Source: Diphasiastrum complanatum (taxonomy: Eukaryota > Streptophyta > Lycopodiopsida > Lycopodiales > Lycopodiaceae). Taken from it: DNA of 64,000 nucleotides. Positions 26,961 to 39,900 of the stretch are shown piece by piece. A program made the translations under genes and the position numbers. The notes under the pieces are model-generated. The model was given only the letters and a program-made list of their open reading frames with translations. It did not search any database and was not told where the DNA came from. Where the stretch lies: assembly GCA_029204225.1 (NCBI GenBank), contig CM055092.1, positions 73,012,857-73,076,856 of the forward strand, given 5' to 3'. Position 1 is the first letter of the stretch. Every line of letters begins with the position of its first letter.

Positions 26961-28950
26961 GGCAGTGTGTTGCAGGTATGCACGATCCGGTGGAGCCATT
27001 GTCGGCCTCTTTTACCAAGAAGAATGGCATGAGAAGCATCTCAGAAAAAAGGACACCATACGGGGTGCATGTGGTCTGGGATGGTAGAAAGCGGCAAAGT
27101 TCCTTCGATCAAAGTTTTGGGGAAGATCAGAACGATAGTCGTAGAAACATTCATGAAAGAATTCTGAAGAAACTTGCAGTTTCAGTGATTTTGGAAAAAT
27201 CATCGATGATGGCTATGTAAAGCATTGTGTAGGCAGCCGGTTGATGCAATTGAATTTGCAGAGGAGCTGCAAAGAATATTGACATATAGCCAAAGCAATT
27301 TACATAAAGCAATTGGGTGGAAAACAGAGAAAATTTGGAAAATTTTCGGTTTTGTGGGGTGTTGACAGTGTTGTGATTCAAAATCAGCCCGTTTGGAGTC
27401 AATATTGCATCAATTTGAGAGCTATAAATTGCATCATTGAGCTAGCTAGAGAAAGGGCACCCTCAGCCAAGCAGGTAGCTGCAAGTGGAAGCTCGGAAAA
27501 AGAGTGAGAAAAGCCCATAAATCTCTCTCTCACAGAGCCAGGGTTTACAAGCCGAAAACCATCAATTTCTCTCTGATGAAAATCCTTTTTGATGATGTAA
27601 AATCATATATAGAGGTGCCCTGGTGCGGCCAAGGAGTGGCTAAAAGGCCATGGTCATCTATGATGCATGAAAGGAGTTGTCTACCTTTGAAGCTATGGAG
27701 CTTTCTCATAGCAAGGGTTTCAGATCAAAAATCATGAATCTCTCTCACCATGCAATGCTTTTAGAAGTTGTTAATGGCTGAAGTGGGGCATTTTGGCAGC
27801 CCGACCTGGGCTGCAAGAGGCCGTGACTACTCATGATCGGAAGTGGCAGTATCAAGTCGGGTGATAGCTATTTTGACACACACATTTGCAACCGAAAAAT
27901 TTCTCGTTCAATGGGAGATATTTGGGCTAGCTTGGAGGTACACACATTTTGGTGGTCACATGTGGTAGAGTGCGAGGTGGTGCCAGTTGAAGGCCATTGG
28001 GCATGATAACAAGCTTGCATTGGACGAATTGTGTGTGGGACACGTGGAAGTTGAAGAACGGATCAATAGTCACACTTTGGAGACTCTTGGTGAGTGTGAT
28101 GTTTTGCAGGTTTTGCAGTTAGTAAATCATTCCAACAAAAGTCATTGTGGCAGTGAAGCAGTGTATCAGATTTGTCATCGGCCTATTCTGGTAAGTCAAG
28201 TCAATTCGTCGTATTAGTATTGCATCATACATGCAGATTCCAGTGATAACAAAGAGCATATCATTTTGTTTGGGCCATGGAAGATCTCACTAGTTCACTT
28301 GGAGGGATATTCGCATGTCACGTTATGTGAAGGACTTGATGGTGGCTTTGGAGTTCACATCTCAATGTATTCTCAGGGAATGGTTTGGAATCATTCAAAG
28401 GAGCAAGTTTGGAACTAGCTTGGGAGAATATATATGGGGCACTACAGGGTAGATGCTCAGATCTTTGTGTGAGTGAGGAATCCTCTTGGGCCACATGATT
28501 GTTTTTATCCATCAGTATTTAATAAGCAAGATGCAGTTGTTTGGTTAGATCCAGTTGGAATCTAGTTGCACTATAGGTGGACAGATTCTTGGGAAAGCTA
28601 TAAGCAGATAATGAATACTTAGTGATAAAATGGTACAAAGTACATGTTTATGATGGAGCTATTCTACCTTAGTGTTATAGTGTTATAGATCGTTGGTGAG
28701 TTGATCATCACAATAGTGGATCTAATTTGCATTTGCTTTGCATTGATTGACATGATGGATGTGTTGGTGAGACAAGCTCCTTGGTAGGAAGCCTGTATAT
28801 TGGTCAAATCAAAATTGGCAACCTCAAGCATGGAATAGTTGAGCCTACACGAGATGTAGGATCGAAAAATCATCATCAATATCTCAGGGAGATGGGTGAG
28901 CTACTCAAGGCTTTAGATTACTTTTCATGACAAATCTCACCATCATGATT
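26961..28950 (+). other. Possible interior of a non-autonomous LTR element
   Basis: Short open frames (26978-27220, 27504-27737, 27987-28217) show no gag or pol motif. If the preceding LTR-like sequence and primer-binding site are real, this is interior sequence without coding domains. Otherwise it is unassigned. Confidence 0.3.
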
Positions 28951-30770
28951 ATTGAAAAGAAATGTTTTAGCTGTCCCGTATAGTTTTTTTTCTACTATTG
29001 AACCCTACTTGAAGTAAACTTTGGCACCAGTACCCTTGTAATTACAAAGTTGAAATGGAATATGTAAAGTTTTAGATGTCATCTAAACATTAGATAATTA
29101 TTTGAACTGAAATAATCAGTTTTTGTAGCATACCTAGAATTTTACCTGGCTCTCTGAGGTTCGACACAATATATGGTGAGTATTCACAAGCTCTGGCTCT
29201 GCATTTTGATATTTCTTGTTGTATGTAGGCTTGAGCCTGGAATTTGGCATTTGCATTGGTTACACCGTTTGCGCTGTGAGCATATGCCATAAAACACTGT
29301 AAAGTAACTCCGTGAGTTGACCTTATAAGTTTTTAATGCATATGCATTTTTTCCTTTAATAGACTTTGTGTCTGATATGACGTACGACACCCAAAATATC
29401 AAGGCACTTTTCTAAATGAGATCTTTTAGCCACTGTAAAGTAACTAGGTAAGGTAACCAGGTTTGGTTGTCTGATCTGACACCTAAAATATATCAATGAG
29501 ATCTTTTAGTTTCTCAAGAACAAATTGAGATAAATGGAACGCCATTCCATCCTTTAGACAAATTAGTTGTGAAACTAAAATATGTTTTGGTTGACTGACA
29601 GCTAAAGGGGGGGGGTGTCATAGAAAGCTCCTACCTCAGTTCAGAAAACAAGCACTGCAGCGCCCAAAGCAGAAAAGACATCACATCTTCAAGACACTCT
29701 TGGATTATATTCATTTTAAAAGCTAGTTTCTTTGAAACTTTCAAGTTTCAATACTTTCAAAGACCGACTTTAAAGATATTTTTGAAATAACCCACTGAAA
29801 AATTTTTCCTAACTAACAATCCAGGATGATACATACAAGTATATCTTTTAGATATCAAAAGCGCAGAGGGCGAGGGGTGTTTTGCCTTTTCACTTTATTT
29901 TGGAAAATTGAGGTCAATAGGCAAGCATAAGATTTCAGAAGCAGGAGAACACTAACAATCATTTTCTCTTGGGGGGGGATATCTAAATGTGTGCCCTCTT
30001 CTTCATCCCTTTCAAAGGACAATTTCTTTTGGATACTGCTCCTCCATAGATGACATCTAGCAAACAACTAGCCAGTTCAATTCATGCAGAACATTAATAC
30101 ATTATCTATTCTAGCAGATACCGTAAAGAACATGCAAGAATCAAGGCAAGAAGGAATCTAGGCCTAAAGAGAATGGCATCTTTCAATTTTCAATGCAATT
30201 TCTTTTAGGAACTATATGATTCAGATTGAAATGCAAGAATTGCAATGATGGGCTACTACCCCCCCTATTTGTGTAGACCTGTATATGGGAAGAGAATCCA
30301 GGATATACAGGTCAAACACCAAGGCCTTTCAGAAAACAGAAACAGTCCGCTGCCATCGAATAAACTACTGATTAAGAAGGTAACCATCAACACATTGGAT
30401 AATACTGAGACAAGACATACCGTAACTGCTAAAATGGCATGTCAATCTATAACGATGTCAATATAATCATTCACAATAACATCCATACCAGCTTCACTAT
30501 TGTACTCGATTGCACATATATAAATAAAAGCCAAACAATGGGCCAAACTGACAACCAGAACTAACAACATTACTACAGATGAATATACAGATGATAACAT
30601 ATTTTCAACATTGCCAAAAGCCGTTTAATACACTGTAGAAATTATGATTGCTACTGCTGGCGAAATGCAGTGTTTAAACATGTCTTTTACCAGCTTGACT
30701 TACTACAAAAGGAAAACCTTTAAGACAAGTTGGAATAAAAAGAGAAGAGGCTGTACAAATCGGCGTATCT
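28951..30770. other. Region downstream of the AGO1-type gene
   Basis: No gene is recognised. A diverged tandem duplication with a period near 138 bases lies at about 29290-29520, with 'cactgtaaagtaact' and 'gagatcttttag' repeated. Single-nucleotide G runs occur at 29609 and 29972. Confidence 0.45.
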
Positions 30771-30861
30771 TTGCAAAGCATGCAAACTGTATAAATCTGC
30801 ATTAACACCTTCCTATTTGCAAAGCATGCAAACTGTATAAATCTGCATTAAAACCTTCCTA
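30771..30861. repeat. 46-bp tandem duplication in the probable 3' UTR of AGO1
   Basis: Two units beginning 'ttgcaaagcatgcaaactg' start at 30771 and 30817 and differ at about one base. They lie 85-175 bases past the AGO1 stop codon, probably within its 3' UTR. Confidence 0.9.
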
Positions 30862-30945
30862 TGCAACGCGAAGCAGCAAAATGAACTTGTCCCCAGTGAC
30901 TAGTCTTGCACCAAAAAAGGCACTTTACTGTAAAAGAAATTAAGC

Positions 30946-33900
30946 TTAACAGTAAAACATTACGGCTTTCACATTTTCTTTCACAGCCGGCAAAGGCCGG
31001 ACATTTCCTGCACCTGTTCTGACTCCCCTTGAACCTGAACTTCCAGTAGCAACGCTTCTTGCGTGTCCTCCTACACCACTGGTTAAAGAACCACTATCCG
31101 AGTTTTCTGGATCCATATAAAATCTAGCCCTAAAAGCTGCCAAGTGTGCATAATATGCAGGAGGCACTGCAGGTACGAATAACAATTATCTCAAAAACAA
31201 TGTCGAATTCTGCTATGTCTAAACTTCAAGTACACTTGAAAAGTAGCCAGAGGCATGGAAAGTGAAGGAGTACAAAGGCATACATACCTATTGAGACTGA
31301 TCTCGTACATCTTGCATACCTGTCAAAACAAAAGTCAGAATCGTTAACCATGGATAAATAAAAATTTTGCCAGACCGGCAAAGATTGTGCACTTAACACT
31401 TGAAACTAAACTAGCCCACTATAGCCACTGATTAATAAGTAATGCTTCCCTTGTTCAAGAAAGGCTACAATCATTACTAGGGTACAGAGAAGAAACTAGA
31501 CTGCAACCACTACTGAAGCACGCCCACAGCTATTACTCTATCCTTATGTAGACGGGGTTTCCAATGGGAAAAAAAACTCTTATTGGAATTATGGTGCAAG
31601 GACTCCCACTTTTGCTTGCCACTACTGTGATCTGCTAATATGGATGAAATCTAGATGTGCAATTGATGAGGTTCAGAATGAGGCAGTTGAAAAGGGACCG
31701 GTACTTAAAGAAAGCCATCTGAGCCTACAGTAGGGTCTAGAGAAATGACACTCCTGGACGTCAACTATCGAGATGGTTATGTTACATGAAAGTAGGTCAC
31801 GGCTGGTAATAAGCTTATCTTCATTCCCAGAAGAAAACACAACAAAAGTTGAAATTTTCAATAATTTTGTTGTTACAGCAGAGAAGCTGGCTGTACATTT
31901 AAAAAAGTTAAACGTGTAACAAGGGTTCGTTTGTCAAAAAAGTTGTGTAACAAAGGTTGTTTGTCAAAGATTGTCATAAAAGTTACTTACGTGTAACAAA
32001 GGTTGTTTGTCAAAGATTGTAAGCCATCGGCAGTGAACTTATTTTCATCCCAAAGCACATGGTAGTGTGCAGGCCTACTTGTTCCCTGCAAATGCCAAGA
32101 ATATCAAAAAAAGACATTACACAACTAAAAAGAATTAATATTTTGTTACATAATTAGTAAGATTAGAATACTAATTCAGGCAGCTAAGTTGCGAAACCCA
32201 GCAGATTCATGTACAGAGCACTGATTTACAAACCAAACTAAAAGGTACATGCAATCAATTAAACACATCTCATCCAACTGTATCTAAAATATTCATCTTG
32301 TAGCAGAACCAACCGAAATTAGCCACTTCAGAGGGAACATGTCAGATATTCAAATAAATATATACAACCTGTATGCCTGCATGGCTGCAAAGATAAAAAT
32401 CAAACTCAGTGGGATGACAGATTTTCGAGTCGACGACAGTTCCTGAAATCAGAGAAGGTATCAGCAACATCCCAAATATATGGATGGAAGATAGAAATCT
32501 CATAGGAAATAACAAAAATCAGCCTATGCCTCACTATTAAAGTTTTCTACATTGTATAATGGCATAATTGATCACTAGATGGCAATTGGCAACAAAAATT
32601 GATAAAAAGAAATATGAACCTGGGAGTATGTTTCCACTTCTGTCTGTCATATTCCTGTCATTATGATCATTTGCAAAAAGACGTGTATGGTGTCGTTTTT
32701 GGACGACAACAAATGTCACAGGTGGTTGATAATTTGCTTCCAGTGATGCACAAGCCTAGGAGAGGCCATCACAAAACAAATTACATGTGTATGGAGGGGT
32801 TACCATATTTCACTGTCAAGCTCATAATGATTGCATTAAAAATATATTCACTAGTCTATGTAGCATTTCAAAGACAAAACCATACCTTGCGTATTGCATC
32901 CAGCTCATAGAGAAGAACCTGGTAGAATTGTCCTTCACTAACTCCATCTCTAGAAAAACAAAAAGCAGCAGCTTAATTTCTAAAAAAACATGAAGCACTT
33001 AGCTAGATTGCTGTATGCAATTTGAGTGCATATCAACTCAGAATGTTCCAACATGTCCATTTCAGAGAACCAAGATTTTCTACCTGTAAAAGATTATTCT
33101 CCGTGGCTTGCGGCCTGTTGCTTTATGAAAAGACAAAAGCAGTTCCCTACAATTCCATTACACCAACCTTCATCAGCACCAACAAAAGCCTCTAGAATCA
33201 AATTCCACATTATACTAGCAATAAATAACACTAGTACCAAACAAGAAATGAAAACTGTTAGCTATAATGTCCCCTAAAGGATATCACAGGCAAGCCTGTA
33301 ACAAGGTGCATTTTTTCATGGCTGTCAGCAAACAACAAAATGCATCAGTTAGACATGATGGTTGGAACTGCAAAACAAAAGTCAAATAAATATTGGCATC
33401 AAAAACTAGGTCTGAAGCAATGTATGCATGCATGCACCGATTCGAATCAGCTGGTTCGAACCGGCTGGGTCAGGTTTGAATCGGCCGATTTAAACAATTC
33501 TTCATTTTTTGGGCCAATTTCAAATTTTTTTTACACGATCACCAATTCGAACAGGTTTCCGATTCGAATCGGACCAATTCGATTGTTCGAATCACCAATT
33601 CGTGAAACATTGGTTTGAAGTGCGGACAAAATTGCTGGATCAGCCTGGCAAATTCCCCGCAAAGACCTCAAACCATACAAACACCCTCAAATCTTCCAAC
33701 TTGTTAACTGTCATGTGCAGATAAAGATATCAGTCTGTCGGACCAATTCGAACCGCGATTCTTTGTTCGAATCACCACTTCGTGAAACATTGGTTTGAAA
33801 TGTGGACAAAATTGCTGGACCACCCTGGCAAATTCCCCGCAAAGACCTCAAACCATACAAACACCCTCAAATCTTCTAAAATGTTGACTGCCATGTGCAG

Positions 33901-36900
33901 ATAAAGATATCAGTCTGTCAAAACCGAAGTTTTCAAAAAGCAGATTTCACCAACTTACTTCTCAAACAAACAGTAAACATCTAAATCCCCAAATGAAAAC
34001 AACAAGCAGTTTTTTCGTGGTTATTATATCCAGTTTCATGGGTGGAAAGAAGTTTCATGAATTTTTTAGCTTGACAGTTCCGCAAAAGTCCCCAACAACT
34101 TATGAACATTGGTAACAAGGAAACAAACCTGATCATACCACCATGGACTACAGTGCCTCGCTGTGAATCCGTCCAGGTTTTGTACAGATCCTGAATAAGC
34201 TCCTGTCTATGTGCTTGAGCACATACTAGGCCAGCATACTTTGTCACTTCCGGCCAATCCTGAGAAGCCACCACCTGATTGAGAACAAATATACAAAGAG
34301 TCAGCTTAAAATCTAAAAAATGACTGAATGAATATTTTCAGAAACAGTTTGATAAAAATGATCAAAAAAATAAGAAAACTTGTAAGAGGATGTCATCAGA
34401 AAATCAATATATACATTCCTCCAATAAGTAGCATATTGGCGAAATGCCTTCCTTCCTTTCCTTGAGGCCCAGAGTGCGAGACAATGAGAACATACAACAG
34501 AAAAAAAAAACCTATCTACAAATTGAAGCTCCATCTTGCATGTTGTCAGCTGGTCAATTTCACTATGGATACTTGAATCTTTGTGCAGCGTAACAAAAAT
34601 ACATCATTTACACTTACAGTCAAAAGCCTTCTAGTGCACAAGCTATAAAACATACAGCTGCTATAGAAGGACTGGAATCCTCTCCCGGGTGAGGATGAGT
34701 AACATCTGCTCCAAATATAATCGTTGGAATATCACTGACCAAAGGTATCCTTCTAGAAAGAGCATCCACTAATACTGTGTTACGTCCACCAACCTGTACC
34801 ATAGATATATGAAAAACATTCTCAAATGACACTTCAAAAAAGGAGCAACCACCAATAGAAACATTAGGTTGATGGAGCCACATTCATGATTGAAAACTAT
34901 AAGAAGCATGTTTGATCCAGAAATTTGACCTCAAACATTCTATTGATATTCTTCAATGGTTTCCAAAAATTGTCACAGGCCAAATCCCCGACTTCCATTT
35001 CCAAATCACTTAACTCATTTCAAGTGCGACAAATTCCTCTACCAAAAGATCATAAGAATAACTTGCCTTCACATTAATCTTCAAAGCCACATTTGCTAGG
35101 TATTGCTTGCTCATCTTGAAGACATGCTTGGTCAAGCAACATTGTGATACCAATCCTAAATCCGTTTCACAAATACGCTTCACATCCCCTGCCAAACTCA
35201 ACACATTTAAACACACTAGAAATAAAGCACCTGCAATTTTCTCTTATGAACTAAGAAATCAATTTGATATACTTTTTACTTGATAGTTTAGAACCATGTT
35301 CCAACATTCTCCATAATAATTCCTCGCACGATTCTTCATGTGGATGCATGCATGCAATTTTCAGACAGTATGATTTTGAACCAGTACATTGCAACTCTAT
35401 CATGAAATGGCAGTTTGATACAAGGTTTGGATTGACCAGAATTTCATCCATTCACAACAGCCTTAGTTCCCAGCCATACAAATCAAGCTTTTACTCCAAA
35501 CAAAGTATGGAAAAGTTTCCTTACAAAATTTGAAAAAATTCCTACGTTATTTATGGAGCATATTTTCTTTTTAACATTAAGAAATCAACAATGATAGTAA
35601 TTTCATATGCATAGAACCAACTCACATTAAAGCACGCTAGGACAGGTATCTATGACCCCAATTTAATAATCGGTCCACTTGCAGCAAATTTCCACCAAAG
35701 GAGCATGCAAGGCTCCAAACAACATGACCAGAGAATAATCATTGGTCCACTTGCATCAGCTGGATTGCATCAGCTGGCTAATGTCTACACGGGATGATAA
35801 TCACCATAGAAATACTTTGATGGCAGATAAATTCTATGATTTAACCCTCTTAAGTCTTCTGTAACAAGGCTTGTAAAAGTACTTCATGAGGTGGTTGAAA
35901 ACACCAGAAAAAATATGCTGATGGTTTGCAGAATGCTCAGACTGGTGAGGCTCTCTCATAGCGTGATGAAGAAAAAGCTTACCATAAAGAGCTCCATTGT
36001 TGTCTGGAAGAATTACAACCAGAAGATCCAGTTCAGTTCCCCTTATTCTATCTTCTACTTCTCGATAAAGTGCCTTCAATGCACGCTCAACCTGCTCTGG
36101 TCTTGCACTCTGTATTGGTACTATAGGTTCTAGATCAAATAACTGAAAAGAAACATAAGCATATCAAAAAAATTACAAAATTCAAAGAACAAGTTTGAAG
36201 ATTACATAACCCGAAAGCTTAAATAAGTATATAGCTTAAATTGCAAATAAGTTTAAGCTTAAATTGTATATAACTTTTTCTTATGTTTACTTCTGGTCAG
36301 ACAGCGCATCAACTTCAACGACATGATTATTTGCACCAATATAAGATGGTAGCATCTTTCAATGTTAACAACATAAGAAAACAAAGTAAAGATAGTGCCA
36401 TATCCTTAGATATCATGTGCCGAACCATATAGTACCAATTTAAGTATAGCAGCGTTTTGAGACCTTGTCATGATTTTCTTGACTTAATGTACAGCATTGT
36501 TTTGAAAACTTATATCTAAGATACAGATCCGTACAACACATCAAAAAATGTATATGCTAGACTGGAGTTTGCACCAATATATATAAGAAGTACGACATCA
36601 TTCACTCTCCTATCTTCAAGTCAATATGCAATTACACACAAGTGTCCCATTGTTTTAACTCAACCAACTTTAGCTGATACTATTCCTGGTTAAAATGTAT
36701 CCCACGGTACATCCTTCTCCTTGCGTTTGTCACCTGCAACTTCAATCCTTCTCGCACCAAAAGGTTTGTCTCTACCTCTCCAACTTGTTTCTAGAGGTTG
36801 AGTAGTAGTATCTTGAGATGTATCCTCATGTTCATCACTTGGAAAGTCAATAACATGTTTTGCCACTTTATGATATGTAACTACCCATGCAGACTACACA

Positions 36901-39900
36901 TCATAACCATGTTCACATATTGTGAAGTGCATTTGAATCTTTGAATTCTCCTATCTCAAATCACCATGACTACAAAGAGAAATCGTACTTCGAAAACATC
37001 ACATGCTTAAGCTTAAAAACAGGTGAGACTTCAAAAACATGTTCGCATGGCTTGGAACCATTCTCCAGAAGAGTAGTATACCATGCCAGATGTTTGGCAC
37101 ATCTGCGCCAATTCTCTGCAAAAGTCACGGGCAACCGCATCCTGAACACTGCGCGAAAAGTTGATGCAAGCCCACAAGTTCACATTTCCACCATTCACCA
37201 TTTTCTGCAATTACTTGCTGAGATCAGTACATAGCAATCAACAAAACCACCCTCAAGAAACAGGAAGCTAATAAGATAAACCAACCTTATTCATCATGTT
37301 CCATTGGCCAACTTGTGGTAAGCATTCTTTTTCTCTTCCAGTGTCATGGTACTTCAGCTACAAGAGAGAAAAAACATAAACATTAAAGAGATGCTAACAC
37401 AAGCTCGTCTCAAATGTAAAAAAGACAATAGAATAGCCTATAACATTGTACAAAATGACTATTTAATTCCACATACTCTTGGAGGGGGGAGAATCCGAGC
37501 CTCCACAGAAGCCAATTCATCACTAATCCGGATGCCAAACTCCGTGGCAAAAGGGTCTCGGTGATAGGCATTCTGACGAACAGTCTGCAGCATAAAATAG
37601 ATCATAAAAAGCTTATTACAATACAATCTCACATAACCATCAATTGTCAAATATATGGGAGTGTGATGCACTCGGAGACAAATGCCCACAAGGACCAACA
37701 TATATTACTCTATAATGGATAAATGCATTTTAGTAAACTTAAAGAGTCACTCTAATCAGTGATATTTTCTAGCTATCAAGATCTTCAGACCAAGCGTATG
37801 TTTTGGGAAAGACATTGGGTGATTTATAAGCTTATCGTACGTGCACAATGTCTAGCTCCCTTTCTTTGGGACGCTGACAGGTTACTTTCAAAAGAGCTGT
37901 AATTTGTCTTTCGTTTAGCCGCTTCGAATATCGTTGTCCTTCTACAATTTTGCAAACCTGTACCAAGTCAAATTTGATCAAATGTGAAGGAATTAAGTAG
38001 ATTCAAACTGCAAAATCTTAAAACAACAAACAATGTTTGCAGGAAATACAAGGAAAAAAAACAAAATTGTTTTGTACTCGGAACAGTTTGAACGAACTGA
38101 GTTATTACCTCCATTGGCAGATAATTTGGTCTTTGCTGGTTGCCAACTTGGAGACAAGGCAACAATGGACATAGTATTGTATAGCTATATGTTTCACGGA
38201 AGTATGCAATAACAGACTTCACAGTACCTCGGTCATCCACAGGAAACCTAATAACAAAATCAGTGAATTTTAGAAACAATTAACATCAATTTTTTCAAAA
38301 AAAAGCACTACAAATATCAAAACACATCTCCATTAGAAAGAAGCTGTTATTCCATGATTCATCACAGTGAAGGTCCTACACATGTTGGTTCAGAACGAAT
38401 CACAGGCCATCAATGCAAAAAAAAAAACCTGCCACGTGTACGATGTACAAACAAGGGAAAATATGGGATAACTGGATAAGAGATCAGCAACTCAGAGAAC
38501 GATGTTTGGGAACATAACAGGCTTAGACAGACATACGTGAGTTCTTGAGTAGGCTGAGATGTCAATCCTGAAATTTTATATTTGCGACGCATGTTACCAC
38601 GATGAGTGACTTCAACCTTCACACCTCGTAAGGCCTTCTTTATCTGGTCAAAATCAGTAGGCATGCACAATAAAGATGGGAATATTTTGGCCTTATTAAC
38701 TGCATAAGGAGACTTTGCATAGTATGTGCCAATAAACTGCACGTTACTTCTCCTTCCCTCTATGTTTGTGGAGAACCATAAAAACAAGAGGAAAAACTCA
38801 AATCTCTCAACGACATCCTAAACCATATACTCCTTGGAACTAGCATCCTTCAAAGATAGTAATATAGTAGACTTTATTTAATACCCAAAATACATGCACT
38901 AAGAAGATTCAAGCATACAGGTAAGGCAAAATCACAAAATGTACCTTTATGCGGTCAGAATCAGAAAGAGGCCTGTTCAGATCTTTGTTTAGCAGCTTTG
39001 ACACAAATTCAGTAACTGGCAATGGTTCTATAAAAGCTGTCGACGACATGTCTGCAAAAGAAACCAGGACAAAATGCTACAATTTATGCAACTGAAACTA
39101 TTTGATAAGCCAAGAACTCAAAAGCTCGTAAAAAGCCTAACATGCACTGTTTTGATAATCCTTGCACATTATGACACTTCTAATGAGAGACACAAAGAGC
39201 TTAAAAAGAAAAATAGTATGTAGTAAAAACTACATTATAAACTTAATGGAACAACTTAAGACATGCCAAAAGGTTCAAGAGAATCTAATCTTGACGTACT
39301 AACTTTGAACATGACAAAAGGTTCCAGAGAATTTTAACATCAATGCGTTTTAATGCATAAACTTGATAATAAAAAGTGCACAACTACACTACGAATTCGT
39401 CAGGCTAAATGATGTTGAAGTAAAAACTCACCAATGTTTAACGATAGTCCCATTTGAGTTGGCCTAATACTCTGATAAAAGCCCCGCCAGCTTTCAAGAC
39501 CATCACCAAGAGGATGTCTAAGTCCTAAATTTGGGGAATAGAACGATCGTCCAACAGGCAAATACCTGACGACCAAAAAAAATGACAATCACCACAACTA
39601 GAACTTTCTGCTTAGAATAGTACTAGGATCAAGCCCCAACCGCCATTACCACTGTTAGGTTAGTAAATTTCTGGGAAGATTTGATTAAAGAGTTCAATCA
39701 TTTGCTTTGCTGTCCCATTAGCACTTACTATCTTCGCATTTACTTTTGTAGGTTGCACATCATCATTACATATAGTTTTTGCAGATACATTGACTTTGGG
39801 GTTCTCAAAGATTTTGGGAGTGAAAGGTAATGACAGATCAACAAAATGGCCATAGTTCATTGAACTTCATTCAGTTAGTGCTAACTAAACTTACTAGCTT

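Noticed and set aside
33430-33610. ggttcgaa strings as tRNA B-box or SINE promoter
   Set aside because: No A-box at the right distance, no clover-leaf stems and no poly(A) or poly(T) end.
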